DNA from: RPQJ01 sp963732375 | GTDB lineage: Bacteria; Pseudomonadota; Gammaproteobacteria; Steroidobacterales; Steroidobacteraceae | Direction: 5' to 3' | Assembly (NCBI GenBank): GCA_963732375.1 | Contig: CAVSZE010000002.1 | Span: forward strand, 124,001-188,000 | Length of the DNA: 64,000 nt | Shown: positions 26,704-35,552 of the stretch, piece after piece | How the letters are laid out: every line of letters begins with the position of its first letter | Position numbering within the stretch: position 1 is the first letter of the stretch | Made by a program: the position numbers and the translations under genes | Notes under the pieces: generated by a model | The model's input: the letters and a program-made list of their open reading frames with translations, nothing else | Told to the model about the DNA's origin: nothing | Databases searched by the model: none

Positions 26704-28365
26704 CTAGAACCGCTGGCTGGTTTCGACGATCAGCTGCACTCTGTCGATGTCGTTCCCGCCGTCCAGTGGAAACGCCAGGTCGATGTGCACGACATTGCCG
26801 AACGCGGATCGGCTGGACCCGAGCCTGAGCCCCAGGCCGACGTCTTTCAGCATTCCCAGGCTCGTGGCGCCGGTTACGTCGCGGCCCCAGGTGCGGCCCA
26901 TGTCGAAGAACACCGCACCGCCCACGTGAAACAGCCGGAACGGATACCACGTCGTGTAATAGCGCTGCTCCAGTGTGAGCAGCGCCTTCGACGTGCCTGC
27001 CTGGTAGCGCAGCGGGTACCCGCGCAGGCCGTTGTCGCCGCCCAGCGTCAGTTGCTCGTTCTCGTTGAGGTTTTCCGTAACTGTTCCGGAGAGGCTCGCA
27101 TAGAACTTGCTGCGCGCCGACGTCGCAAGGTAGTAGCGTGACTCTGCGCCCAGGATGCCATTGTGGACCTCACCGCGCTCGTAGCGCCCAGACGCCCAGA
27201 CGGACCCGAACAGCGACTGCCGCGGACTCAGGTCCGTGCCGTCCTGTGCGAACGCAGACAGCAGCAGCGCGTCGGCGCTGGAGCCCAGTGTCTCGGTCGC
27301 ATAGCCCAGCCGTGCCCAGCCACGAAAACCGACCAGTACGTCCTCGGTGCGATCGATCTGGTTCAGGTTCACTCGCCTCTCGAACGCGTTCTGCACGCGC
27401 TCGAAGCCTATCCACGGATAGATGAACTTCCTGTCCGGTGGCAACGGACCACCGAGCGGCTTGCCGGGCTCCGGCTCGAACTGCGACTCCTGCCAGGTCG
27501 CACCCAGCGTCCAGCGACTGACCCAGCCGCTCACGAGTCCGTCCGACCAGCCGCCGCTCGCCTCGTAGTACTGGTCGTGCGCCTTGAATTCGCCGACTAT
27601 CTTGCCGAGTTCGTAACGGTCGGTGATGTAGTTGCTGTCGCTCAGTGTCGTTCCGGCGGCCCAGCGCGTGTCCAGCGCATAGAATGGTCGGTTCAGGCTG
27701 AGGAACTTGGTGTCGCCATCGTTGGCATTGCTGTAGGAGAGGGCCAGGCGTGTGAAGCTCTCCAGGAAGTGCGGGTCGATGAAGGTGAACGTCCACGCGG
27801 TGCTGTCCACGCTGCTGTCCCAGGCGACCTCCACCTTGCGCCCGGTGCCCAGCAGGTTCTCCTCCTGCACGTGGACGTTGGTTGCGTTCTTGCCGCCGGA
27901 GCGGCCGAAGTTGAACCCGGGGTTCAGCGTCCAGACGTCCTTTGTCCGAACCTCGAGGTCCACCGTGTGCCCGTCCCAGGCGATCGGGACGATGACCGCG
28001 TCATAGAGGTAGTCGTTGTTGCGCAGCAGGCGCTCGTTCTCCTGCACCAGCCGTGCGTCATACAGATCGCCCGTCTTGAACAGCAGTTGTCCGCGGATTA
28101 CCGCCGGGCGCGTGTTGATGTGCAGCTTGTTCGCCGCTCGGTACAGCCAGCCGTGCTCGGCCGGTATCGACGTGTCGAAGATGTCGTTCGGCGTGACGAT
28201 GATCCGTCCGATGACCGCGCCCTGGGCCTCGAGTTCCTGCGGGGACGGCATGGCCCCCTGCTCCGAGGCAGCCCACGCGGCGGCGGTGACGCAGGTGGCC
28301 GCAATGCACGCGGCCACCCACGACGCGCGGTGCGGCGTGCCGCACGTTTTCGTTGGGTGATTCAC
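26704..28365 (-). CDS. Omp85-like outer-membrane beta-barrel protein
   Basis: This 553-residue protein has a signal peptide (WVAACIAATCVTAAAWA), an N-terminal POTRA-like region (IGRIIVTPNDIFDTS, then AVIRGQLLFKTGDLYDARLVQENERLLR) and a C-terminal barrel. The barrel carries GGDNGLRGYPLRY, corresponding to the (V/L)RG(F/Y) loop-6 motif of Omp85 transporters, and ends in a terminal Phe (ETSQRF), the BamA recognition signal. It is too short for BamA (five POTRA domains), so a single-POTRA Omp85-family or FhaC/TamA-like protein is likely. Its substrate is unknown. It lies in the same direction as the quinone reductase, 10 bases downstream of it. Confidence 0.75.
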   Translation of the reverse strand: MNHPTKTCGTPHRASWVAACIAATCVTAAAWAASEQGAMPSPQELEAQGAVIGRIIVTPNDIFDTSIPAEHGWLYRAANKLHINTRPAVIRGQLLFKTGDLYDARLVQENERLLRNNDYLYDAVIVPIAWDGHTVDLEVRTKDVWTLNPGFNFGRSGGKNATNVHVQEENLLGTGRKVEVAWDSSVDSTAWTFTFIDPHFLESFTRLALSYSNANDGDTKFLSLNRPFYALDTRWAAGTTLSDSNYITDRYELGKIVGEFKAHDQYYEASGGWSDGLVSGWVSRWTLGATWQESQFEPEPGKPLGGPLPPDRKFIYPWIGFERVQNAFERRVNLNQIDRTEDVLVGFRGWARLGYATETLGSSADALLLSAFAQDGTDLSPRQSLFGSVWASGRYERGEVHNGILGAESRYYLATSARSKFYASLSGTVTENLNENEQLTLGGDNGLRGYPLRYQAGTSKALLTLEQRYYTTWYPFRLFHVGGAVFFDMGRTWGRDVTGATSLGMLKDVGLGLRLGSSRSAFGNVVHIDLAFPLDGGNDIDRVQLIVETSQRF

Positions 28366-28375
28366 ACGGCCCCCG

Positions 28376-29350
28376 CTACGGGATCAGTACCGTGGAGCCG
28401 ATGGTGCGCCTCGCCTCGAGGTCACGATGCGCCTGCGCCACGTCCGTGAGCGGATGGGTCTGGCCGATCTCGATCCGTACCGCACCGCGACCGATCACGT
28501 CGAACAGCTCACGCGCCGCGCGCGCCAGGTCGGCCCGTCGCGCGATGTAGTGGAACAGCGTCGGTCGCGTGAGGAACAGCGACCCCCGCTTCGCGAGTTC
28601 AAGCGGCTGGAATGGCGGCACGGGGCCGGAAGCATTGCCGTAGCTCACCATGAGTCCGAGCGGACGCAACGAATCGAGCGATCGAAAGAACGTGTCCTTG
28701 CCGACGGAGTCGTACACGACGTCCGCGCCCCCGCCACCCGATATCTCGCGAACCTTCGCAGGCAGGTTGTCGCGACCCAGCACCAGCACGTGGTGACAGC
28801 CGTGCGCGCGGGCGACTCCGGCTTTTGCCTCACTGCCGACGACGCCGATTACCAAAGCGCCCAGGTGGCGCGCCCATTGCGCGGCGATCAGTCCGACGCC
28901 GCCCGTTGCCGCGTGGATCAGCACGACGTCGCCCCGCTTCACGCGGTGGGTACGACGCAGCAGGAACTGCGCGGTGAGTCCCTTCAGCATGGCAGCCGCA
29001 GCGAGCCGGTCGCTGACGCCGTCCGGAATCGCGACCAGCCGGTCGGCGGCGACGACGCGGTACTGCGCATAGGCGCCTGGTTGCGCGGATGCATATGCGA
29101 CGCGATCTCCCACCGCGAGGCCACGCACGCCCCTGCCAAGCGCCTCGACCACGCCCGCAGCCTCGCGGCCGAGCCCGGTCGGCAACGCATTCGGGTACAG
29201 GCCGGTGCGCTCGTATACGTCGATGAAATTGAGGCCAATCGCCGTCTGGCGGATCAATGCCTCGCCGGGACCCGGCTCTCCCGGGGCGAACGGCTCCCAT
29301 TGCATGACCTCGGGGCCACCGAAGGAGCGGATGCGGACGGCATGTGACAT
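28376..29350 (-). CDS. NADPH:quinone oxidoreductase, MDR family
   Basis: The 324-residue protein is a zinc-less medium-chain dehydrogenase with the nucleotide motif AATGGVGLIAAQWARHLGA and the family signatures GLNFIDVYERTGLYP and VGKDTFFRSLDSLRPLGLMVSYG. These match QOR1/zeta-crystallin type quinone reductases, which reduce quinones or enones with NADPH. No zinc ligands are visible. ATG at 29350. It is likely co-transcribed with the downstream Omp85-like gene, 10 bases away, though no functional link is apparent. Confidence 0.85.
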   Translation of the reverse strand: MSHAVRIRSFGGPEVMQWEPFAPGEPGPGEALIRQTAIGLNFIDVYERTGLYPNALPTGLGREAAGVVEALGRGVRGLAVGDRVAYASAQPGAYAQYRVVAADRLVAIPDGVSDRLAAAAMLKGLTAQFLLRRTHRVKRGDVVLIHAATGGVGLIAAQWARHLGALVIGVVGSEAKAGVARAHGCHHVLVLGRDNLPAKVREISGGGGADVVYDSVGKDTFFRSLDSLRPLGLMVSYGNASGPVPPFQPLELAKRGSLFLTRPTLFHYIARRADLARAARELFDVIGRGAVRIEIGQTHPLTDVAQAHRDLEARRTIGSTVLIP

Positions 29351-29421
29351 TACGGGCAGTCAATGGCCAGCGGTCATCCGATAGTGAAGATTGCCGACTG
29401 CGCCGGCAACGGGACTATCCG

Positions 29422-29862
29422 CTACGCGTGGGTCGCGGGCGGCTGCTCGCCGGCAGCTTTCCCCAGCGGTGCTTCAGCTATCACCAGGTCCGCCACTGGA
29501 CAGCCGTGAACCAGGTGCTGGTCGATGATTCGATCGAGGTTCTCCGGCGTGCAGTCCCGGTACCAGGTTCCGTCCGGATACACGACGGCGATCGGGCCGG
29601 CAACGCACACACGCAGGCAATCGGCCTTGGTGCGAAGCACGCCGCCCGTGACCCCGCTGATTGCGGGATCGGCGAGCCGCCGCTTCAGGTGCTCCCAGCT
29701 CTTCAGCGCCTCGTCCTGCGGGGCGCACTTCCCGCCCACGCACAGGAACACGTGCCGCGACTGCCGGCCGAGCTTGAGTTTCTCGAGGGCGCTTTCGAGC
29801 GGGTCGGGCAAGCCGTCAGAGAGCCTGGTCGTCCGCTTCGCCGGTGCGGATGCGGACCGCAC
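29422..29862 (-). CDS. Thioredoxin-like [2Fe-2S] ferredoxin
   Basis: The 146-residue frame has four cysteines in the C-x4-C ... C-x3-C arrangement (CVGGKC near residue 41, DCLRVC near residue 82), matching thioredoxin-fold ferredoxins related to NuoE. It carries one [2Fe-2S] cluster for electron transfer. The start is uncertain: a GTG at 29862 overlaps the PII gene by 47 bases, and a TTG at 29811, just after the PII stop, is an alternative. It sits directly downstream of the PII gene on the same strand and is probably co-translated with it. A Gly/Pro-rich C-tail follows. Confidence 0.75.
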   Translation of the reverse strand: MRSASAPAKRTTRLSDGLPDPLESALEKLKLGRQSRHVFLCVGGKCAPQDEALKSWEHLKRRLADPAISGVTGGVLRTKADCLRVCVAGPIAVVYPDGTWYRDCTPENLDRIIDQHLVHGCPVADLVIAEAPLGKAAGEQPPATHA

Positions 29863-30154
29863 GCTCCAGGTCGGAGACGAAGATCTTGCCGTCGCCCACC
29901 TTGCCGGTGCGCGCGGCAGCTACGACCGCCTCGATGACCTGGTCCACGAGCGTGTCCTTGACCGCGACCTCGATGCGGGTCTTTGGCACGAAGTCCACGA
30001 CGTATTCGGCTCCACGATATAGCTCGGTATGGCCGCGCTGCCGGCCGAAGCCCTTGACCTCCGTTACCGTCATGCCGGACACGCCGAGTTCCGACAATGC
30101 CGCACGCACGTCGTCCAGCTTGAAAGGTTTGATAATTGCGCTGATCAGCTTCAT
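29816..30154 (-). CDS. glnK: PII nitrogen regulatory protein
   Basis: All 112 residues match the PII family: MKLISAIIKPFKLDDVRAAL, then the T-loop TELYRGAEYVVDFVPK with the uridylylated Tyr51, and the C-terminal TGKVGDGKIFVSDLERAVRIRTGE motif. It senses ATP/ADP and 2-oxoglutarate and controls glutamine synthetase adenylylation, NtrB or AmtB. No amtB gene is adjacent, so glnB is equally possible as a name. An AGGAG lies about ten bases upstream of the ATG. It is followed immediately by the ferredoxin gene. Confidence 0.95.
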   Translation of the reverse strand: MKLISAIIKPFKLDDVRAALSELGVSGMTVTEVKGFGRQRGHTELYRGAEYVVDFVPKTRIEVAVKDTLVDQVIEAVVAAARTGKVGDGKIFVSDLERAVRIRTGEADDQAL

Positions 30155-30472
30155 AGGGCTCTGGCTCCTGAACTATTCGTCATTGTCCGGCGGACATCGC
30201 TCCAGCCAATATGCAGAAACCGTGCCGCGCCCGCAGACCGGGCGAATCCGGCGCCGGAGGCGCCTGTCCGCACCAGCGTGTGGCACCCGGGACCCCGCCC
30301 TGCTCGACCGTGGTGCGCGGCGACCCTGCAAGCATAGCCATGGGCAGGCCGCAGCGCACCCTGTTCCGTCGGCCGGGCTGGCCTGCCCGCAGCCTGTTCC
30401 TCCGTGGAGGCTCCGTATATAAGGGACACCGTGGCGCCCCGGGCGGGCGCAGCCAAGGGATCGGGACCGGGA
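30155..30472. other. Divergent intergenic region, PII / FAD reductase
   Basis: This 318-base stretch holds no convincing gene. It contains a 6-bp GC hairpin (GGCGCC, loop GGA, GGCGCC at 30250-30264) and a palindrome CCTCCGTGGAGG (30399-30410). A TATATA (30416-30421) could be the -10 for the FAD reductase gene at 30473, but there is no good -35. Near the PII start an AGGAG ribosome site is present. A TGGCAC at 30281 does not form a sigma-54 site. Confidence 0.4.
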
Positions 30473-31681
30473 ATGACCCAGGCGTTCGTCATCGTGGGAG
30501 CGAGCCACGCCTCGGTGCAGGCGATCGACACGCTGCGCCGCCAGGGGCACCAGGGCCCGATCGTGCTGGTGGGCGACGAACCCTACCTGCCCTACAACCG
30601 GCCGCCCTTGTCGAAGAAATTCCTGTCCGGGGAACTCGAACGCGAACGCCTGCTGCTGCGCAGCCCCCAGTTCTACGAGCTGGCGCGCGTAGACACGCGC
30701 CTGGGCCTCAGGGTCACAGCCATCGACTGCGGCGCGCGCCGACTGCGGCTCGACGATGGCGACGAGCTCACCTACGACAAGCTGTTGCTCAGCGTCGGCA
30801 GCCGGCCACGGCTGCTTGAAACGCCGGGCCACGACCTCGGCGGTATCCATTACCTGCGCACGATCGCCGACGTCGAGGCCATCCGCGCCGATCTCAGAGA
30901 CGCGCGGCAGCTGGTCGTGGTCGGCGCCGGGTACGTCGGCCTGGAGGCCGCGGCCAGCGCCCGCCACCTCGGCCTGGAGGTCACCGTGCTCGAGATGGCG
31001 GACCGGCCGCTGAACCGGGTCGTGGCGCCGCAGCTGTCGGAGTTCTACGTAAAGAGGCACGAACGCGAGGGCGTGCGCATTCACTGCGGCACGTCGGTGA
31101 CTGCTTTCGACGGCGAGGGCCGCGTGCGCGCAGTCGTCTGCGGCGAGCAGACCTTCCCGGCCGACATCGTGATCGTCGGCGTCGGCATCCTGCCCGACGT
31201 AATCCTGGCGGCCTCCGCCGGCATCAGCTGCGACAACGGTGTGCTGGTGGACGAGCGGTGCCAGACCTCGGACCCTGACGTCTGGGCGGCAGGCGACTGC
31301 ACCAACCATCCGAGCGTCAGGTACGGCCGGCGCGTCCGACTCGAGTCGGTGGACAACGCGGTCGAACAGGGCCGCGTCGCAGCAACCAACATGTGTGGTG
31401 GCGAGGCACGGCACGACCACGTGCCGTGGTTCTGGTCCGACCAGTACGATGTGAAGCTGCAGATCGCGGGCCTGTCGCAGGGTTATGAGACGGCGCTGCT
31501 GCGCGGCGACCCGCAGTCCGGTAGTTTTGCGCTTTACTACCTCGCGCAGGGCGAACTGCTGGCGGTCGACGCCGTCAACAGCCCGCGCGACTTCATGACG
31601 GCCAAGCGATGGATTGCCGAGCGCAAGCATCCCGATCCGGCGAAGCTTGCCGATATTACCTGCGACCTGAAGAGCATCTGA
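30473..31681 (+). CDS. FAD-dependent ferredoxin reductase-like oxidoreductase
   Basis: The 402-residue flavoprotein has two dinucleotide motifs: GASHASVQAIDTLR for FAD, GAGYVGLEAAASARHLG for NAD(P)H, and the FAD closing motif VWAAGDC. The layout matches rubredoxin/putidaredoxin-type ferredoxin reductases, including the reductase-C-terminal domain (FALYYLAQGELLAVDAVN). It transfers electrons from NAD(P)H to a ferredoxin. The nearest small iron-sulfur partner is the [2Fe-2S] protein beside PII on the other strand, but a pairing is inference. ATG at 30473; GGGA precedes it closely. phaC follows ten bases after its stop. Confidence 0.83.
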   Translation: MTQAFVIVGASHASVQAIDTLRRQGHQGPIVLVGDEPYLPYNRPPLSKKFLSGELERERLLLRSPQFYELARVDTRLGLRVTAIDCGARRLRLDDGDELTYDKLLLSVGSRPRLLETPGHDLGGIHYLRTIADVEAIRADLRDARQLVVVGAGYVGLEAAASARHLGLEVTVLEMADRPLNRVVAPQLSEFYVKRHEREGVRIHCGTSVTAFDGEGRVRAVVCGEQTFPADIVIVGVGILPDVILAASAGISCDNGVLVDERCQTSDPDVWAAGDCTNHPSVRYGRRVRLESVDNAVEQGRVAATNMCGGEARHDHVPWFWSDQYDVKLQIAGLSQGYETALLRGDPQSGSFALYYLAQGELLAVDAVNSPRDFMTAKRWIAERKHPDPAKLADITCDLKSI

Positions 31682-31691
31682 GGCGAGTACC

Positions 31692-33443
31692 ATGAAAAAG
31701 CAGACTGGAAAGGCCGGGACCTCCCTCGAGACCGACGACGCTTCCCGAGTGCTGCTCGCGACGCTTGCACGGTGGACCGGTGGACTTTCGCCACAGGCCT
31801 TCGGCGGTGCCTGGATCAACGTGCTCACCCGGCTCGCGCTGGCGCCGGGCCGGCAGGCGGCGCTGGCTCGTTCCGCACTGCAGAAATCGGTGGCGCTCGC
31901 GCAGTTCGCGGGCGGCGCACTGAAGAACGGCAGCCAGGCGCCCGAGGCCGACGGAACGCCCTACCAGCACCGTTACGCCGATCCGGCCTGGGCGAAATTT
32001 CCGTTCAATGTCTTGGCGCAGACGTTCCTGACCGCGTCCGACTTGGCTCGCGAGTCGGTGCGGAACCTCCCGGGCGCGGATCCTGCTGCCGAGAACATCG
32101 TCGGCTTCGCAGTGAGGGAGGGCCTCGAACTCGTCGCGCCGGATAACTACCTGCCGACCAACCCCCAGCTCATCGAAAAGACAAAAGAGGAAAGAGGCCG
32201 CAACCTGCTCAGGGGCCTGAAGCACCTCGGGGAGGACGTGGTCCGCACCTACAAGGGCAAGGGCCCGGTCGGCGCGGAGCAGTACCGGGTCGGCGAGCAG
32301 GTCGCCGCGACTAAGGGCAAGGTCGTCCTGCGCACCCGGCTGATGGAGTTGATCCAGTACTCACCACAGACGAAGACCGTCTATGCCGAGCCGCTGCTGA
32401 TCGTCCCGGCGTGGATCATGAAGTACTACATCCTCGACCTGTCGCCGAAGAATTCGCTGGTGAACTACCTGACTGGGCTCGGCCACACGGTGTTCATGAT
32501 TTCCTGGAAGAACCCGACCGCCGAGGACCGCGACGTCACGATGGACGACTACCTCGAGCACGGCGTACTCGCTGCGCTCGACGCGGTGACCACCATAGTT
32601 CCGAAACGCAAGGTTCACGCGGTCGGGTACTGCATCGGCGGGACGCTGCTCGCAATCGCCGCGTCGCTGCTGGCAGCCCGCGACGACAACCGCCTGGCAA
32701 GCGCAACGATCTTCGCGGGCCAGACGGACTTCAGCGAACCGGGTGAGATATCGATCTTCATCAGTCCCGCGCAACTCGCAATGCTCGAGGCCATGATGTG
32801 GAAGGCGGGCGTGCTCGAGAGCCGCCAGATGGGCGGTGCGTTCCAGATGCTGCGCACCTACGACCTGCTCTGGGCTCCGACGGTAGGCACCTACCTGCGC
32901 GGCGAGCGCATCGGCGTGAACGACCTGATGGCCTGGAACGCCGACGGCACGCGCATGGCCTATCGCATGCACACGGACTACCTGCACCAGTTGTACCTCA
33001 ATAACGACCTGGCGGAAGGCCGCTACGTCGCGATGGGCGAACAACTGAACCTCACGGACGTAACAGTGCCGATGTTCGTGGTCGGCACCGAGACCGACCA
33101 CGTCGCGCCGTGGCGTTCCGTGTACAAGGTCGGCCGGCTGGTGCGCTCTGCTGACTACACCTTCTGCCTCACCAGCGGAGGGCACAACGCCGGGATCATC
33201 AGCGGGCCCGAGCACCCGCGGCGACGCCACCGCGTGCTGCAGACGAAGTCCGGTGGACGTCTTCTCGCACCGGACAGGTACCTGGAGAAGGTCGCGCCGA
33301 CGCCCGGCTCGTGGTGGCCGACGTGGGCAAAGTGGCTCGAGCAGCGCTCCAGCCCGCGCAAGGTCGCCCCGCCTGCGATGGGTGCGGCCAAGAAAGGCCT
33401 GAAACCAATCTGTGACGCGCCCGGAACCTACGTAAAGCAGTAG
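31692..33443 (+). CDS. phaC: Class I poly(3-hydroxyalkanoate) synthase
   Basis: The 583-residue protein has the lipase-box variant GYCIGG with the catalytic Cys314, an Asp region GTETDHVAPWRSVYK and the His motif SGGHNAGIISGP. Length and the PxxIMKYYILDLSP and SWKNP segments fit class I PhaC, active alone. It polymerises 3-hydroxyacyl-CoA into storage polyester granules. ATG at 31692 lies ten bases after the preceding flavoprotein gene, so co-transcription is likely. No phaA, phaB, phasin or depolymerase gene is present in the window, so the monomer supply is encoded elsewhere. It is convergent with the ABC transporter operon. Confidence 0.93.
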   Translation: MKKQTGKAGTSLETDDASRVLLATLARWTGGLSPQAFGGAWINVLTRLALAPGRQAALARSALQKSVALAQFAGGALKNGSQAPEADGTPYQHRYADPAWAKFPFNVLAQTFLTASDLARESVRNLPGADPAAENIVGFAVREGLELVAPDNYLPTNPQLIEKTKEERGRNLLRGLKHLGEDVVRTYKGKGPVGAEQYRVGEQVAATKGKVVLRTRLMELIQYSPQTKTVYAEPLLIVPAWIMKYYILDLSPKNSLVNYLTGLGHTVFMISWKNPTAEDRDVTMDDYLEHGVLAALDAVTTIVPKRKVHAVGYCIGGTLLAIAASLLAARDDNRLASATIFAGQTDFSEPGEISIFISPAQLAMLEAMMWKAGVLESRQMGGAFQMLRTYDLLWAPTVGTYLRGERIGVNDLMAWNADGTRMAYRMHTDYLHQLYLNNDLAEGRYVAMGEQLNLTDVTVPMFVVGTETDHVAPWRSVYKVGRLVRSADYTFCLTSGGHNAGIISGPEHPRRRHRVLQTKSGGRLLAPDRYLEKVAPTPGSWWPTWAKWLEQRSSPRKVAPPAMGAAKKGLKPICDAPGTYVKQ

Positions 33444-33446
33444 TGA

Positions 33447-34538
33447 TCAGTCGAGGCTCTTGTGGAACCGCCGCGTCGCGATCAGCAGCGTCACGACAAA
33501 AAACGCCAGCAGCTTCGCCGCCTGCACCTTGAGATCCACCAGAGGTGCGCCGCGCAGGACCACGCCTCGGACCATGTCCACGAAGTGAGTCAACGGCAAT
33601 AGCTGCGCGAACCACTGCGCCGGTTTCGGCATGCCGTCGAACGGGAACACGAACCCGGACATCAGGATCGACGGCAGCATGGTCATGAACGCCATCTGGA
33701 AGGCCTGCAGCTGCGTGGTGGCTACAGTCGAGATCACCAGCCCAAGCGTCAGCGTGGACGCGATGAACAGCGCCGCGGCCAGGTAGAACTGCGCCAGGCT
33801 GCCGTTCAGCGGCACGTCGAAGATCCACATGCCGACCACCAGCACCAGCGTGGCCTGCAGCAGGCCGATGAACACGTACGGCATCAGCTTGCCGGTCATC
33901 AGCTCGCCGGAGCTGATAGGTGTCGTGATCAGCAGCTCGAGGTTACCCCGCTCGCGCTCGCGGACGATCGCGGCCGCGGTGAAAATCACCATCGTCATGT
34001 TCAGGATCACGCCGATCAGGGCCGGCACCACCTGCACCGCGGTGCGCCGCTCGGGATTGAACTCCGTATTCACCTCGAAGTACCGGCCGGGCGGCTGCTG
34101 CAGTCCCGTCCGACCCGGCATCGGGGTCGAGGCTAGTGAGCGGGCGATTCCGTCGATCATCGGCTCGCTGCCGTCCACCAGCAGCTGCACCGCGGGGCGA
34201 TCCGGATCGAGGCGGCGTCGCTCGAAATCCGCGGGGATCACGATGCCGACGCTCAACTGCCCGGCGTTGATGCGGCGACGCAGGTCCGCGACGCTGGGGC
34301 TCGGCGGCTCGAGCACGATCACGCCGGTCGCCTGCAGGTCGCCCACCAGCGCACGCGAGTAGCTGGTGCCAGCCTCGTCGACGACGGCCGCCCGCAGCCC
34401 GCGCACGTCGAAATTGATCGCATAGCCGAACAGCAGGATTTCCATCAGCGGGATGCCGACGATCATCCCGAAGGTGACGCGGTCGCGCGCGAGCTGCCGC
34501 ACTTCTTTCTGCATTACCGCGAATATTCGTCCCAGCAT
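33447..34538 (-). CDS. ABC-2 type transporter permease
   Basis: This 363-residue protein has one N-terminal TM (FGMIVGIPLMEILLFGYAINF), a periplasmic domain, and five C-terminal TMs including GVILNMTMVIFTAAAIVRERERGNLELLITTPISSGELM, which is the coupling-helix signature of YhhJ/YbhR-type ABC-2 permeases. It closes a four-gene operon: TetR regulator, membrane fusion protein, ATPase, permease. It probably exports a drug, lipid or cofactor out of the cytoplasm. YbhFSR of E. coli has two permease genes; only one is present here. ATG at 34538; the gap to the ATPase gene is 19 bases. Confidence 0.85.
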   Translation of the reverse strand: MLGRIFAVMQKEVRQLARDRVTFGMIVGIPLMEILLFGYAINFDVRGLRAAVVDEAGTSYSRALVGDLQATGVIVLEPPSPSVADLRRRINAGQLSVGIVIPADFERRRLDPDRPAVQLLVDGSEPMIDGIARSLASTPMPGRTGLQQPPGRYFEVNTEFNPERRTAVQVVPALIGVILNMTMVIFTAAAIVRERERGNLELLITTPISSGELMTGKLMPYVFIGLLQATLVLVVGMWIFDVPLNGSLAQFYLAAALFIASTLTLGLVISTVATTQLQAFQMAFMTMLPSILMSGFVFPFDGMPKPAQWFAQLLPLTHFVDMVRGVVLRGAPLVDLKVQAAKLLAFFVVTLLIATRRFHKSLD

Positions 34539-34557
34539 GACCGTCTACACCTCGCCG

Positions 34558-35499
34558 CTAGTGCCCTGGGCCGTTGCGGAAACCGGTCGCTGCGACGAAC
34601 ACGTCCTCGAGGCTTGCGCCGACCGCTTCGACGCTCGCCTCGACGCCGGCTGCGCGCAACCGGTCACGCACCCGGTCAGCGGGCGCCTGCACCGTCGGGT
34701 CGAGCAGCACATGCAACCTCAGGCCGAGCTGCGCGACACTCTTCACCGCGTCGTCGCCGGCGATCGCACCACGCGCCGCGACGGTGTCCCGGGCCTCTAC
34801 CTCGATCACCGCCGCAGGTATGTCGCGCATCAGGTCCTGCGGCACGCCTTCCGAGACCAGGCGGCCCTCGGCGAGGATCGCCAGCCGGTGGCAGCGCTCG
34901 GCTTCGTCCATGTAGTGCGTCGACACCAGGATCGTGATGCCGCGATTCACCAGCGCGAACAGGCTTTCCCAGAAGTCGCGGCGGCTCTGCGGATCGACGG
35001 CGCTGGTCGGTTCGTCCAGCAGCAGCAATTCAGGCTCGTGCAGCGTTGCGGCCGCGAGCGCCAGCCGCTGGCGCTGGCCGCCGCTCATGGTCCCGACCCG
35101 CTGGTCGAGCAGCGGTCCAAGCGAGTACTCCTCCGCGCGCGCGCTGATGCGGCGACGTCGCTCGGGTCCCGGCAGGCCGAACACGCGTCCCATAAACTGC
35201 AGGTTCTCGAGCACCGTGAGGTCGTCCCACAGCGAGAATCGCTGCGTCATGTAGCCGAGCTTTCTGCGCAGCTTCTCGGCGTCCTTCGGCATGCTGTAGC
35301 CGAGCACTTCGACCGTTCCCGCAGTGGGCTCGAGCAGGCCGCAGAGCATGCGGATGGTCGTGGACTTGCCCGAACCGTTTGGCCCCAGGAAACCGAATAT
35401 CCGCGCACGCGGGATTGCCAGGTCCACCCCGTCGACCGCCACGAGCTTGCCGAAGCGCCTGGTGAGTCCGCGCGCGACGATGGCTATGTCTTCGCTCAT
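34558..35499 (-). CDS. ABC transporter ATP-binding protein
   Basis: The 313 residues contain the ATPase core: Walker A GPNGSGKST, signature LSGGQ-like MSGGQRQRLALA, Walker B LLLLDEPTSAVD and the H-loop STHYMDEAERC. It is the half-size version of YbhF (one ATPase domain, with an extra C-terminal domain). It energises the ABC-2 permease encoded downstream. Overlap with the neighbours is slight, spacing 19 and about 53 bases, consistent with one operon. Substrate unknown. Confidence 0.9.
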   Translation of the reverse strand: MSEDIAIVARGLTRRFGKLVAVDGVDLAIPRARIFGFLGPNGSGKSTTIRMLCGLLEPTAGTVEVLGYSMPKDAEKLRRKLGYMTQRFSLWDDLTVLENLQFMGRVFGLPGPERRRRISARAEEYSLGPLLDQRVGTMSGGQRQRLALAAATLHEPELLLLDEPTSAVDPQSRRDFWESLFALVNRGITILVSTHYMDEAERCHRLAILAEGRLVSEGVPQDLMRDIPAAVIEVEARDTVAARGAIAGDDAVKSVAQLGLRLHVLLDPTVQAPADRVRDRLRAAGVEASVEAVGASLEDVFVAATGFRNGPGH

Positions 35500-35552
35500 T
35501 GCGGTCTGCTGGTTTCGGTTCGCCGGGGTGCAGCTGGATGGCGCAACTGCGC

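Noticed and set aside
30281..30300. TGGCAC resembling a sigma-54 promoter near PII
   Set aside because: The matching TTGC at the correct distance is missing and the orientation is away from the PII gene.
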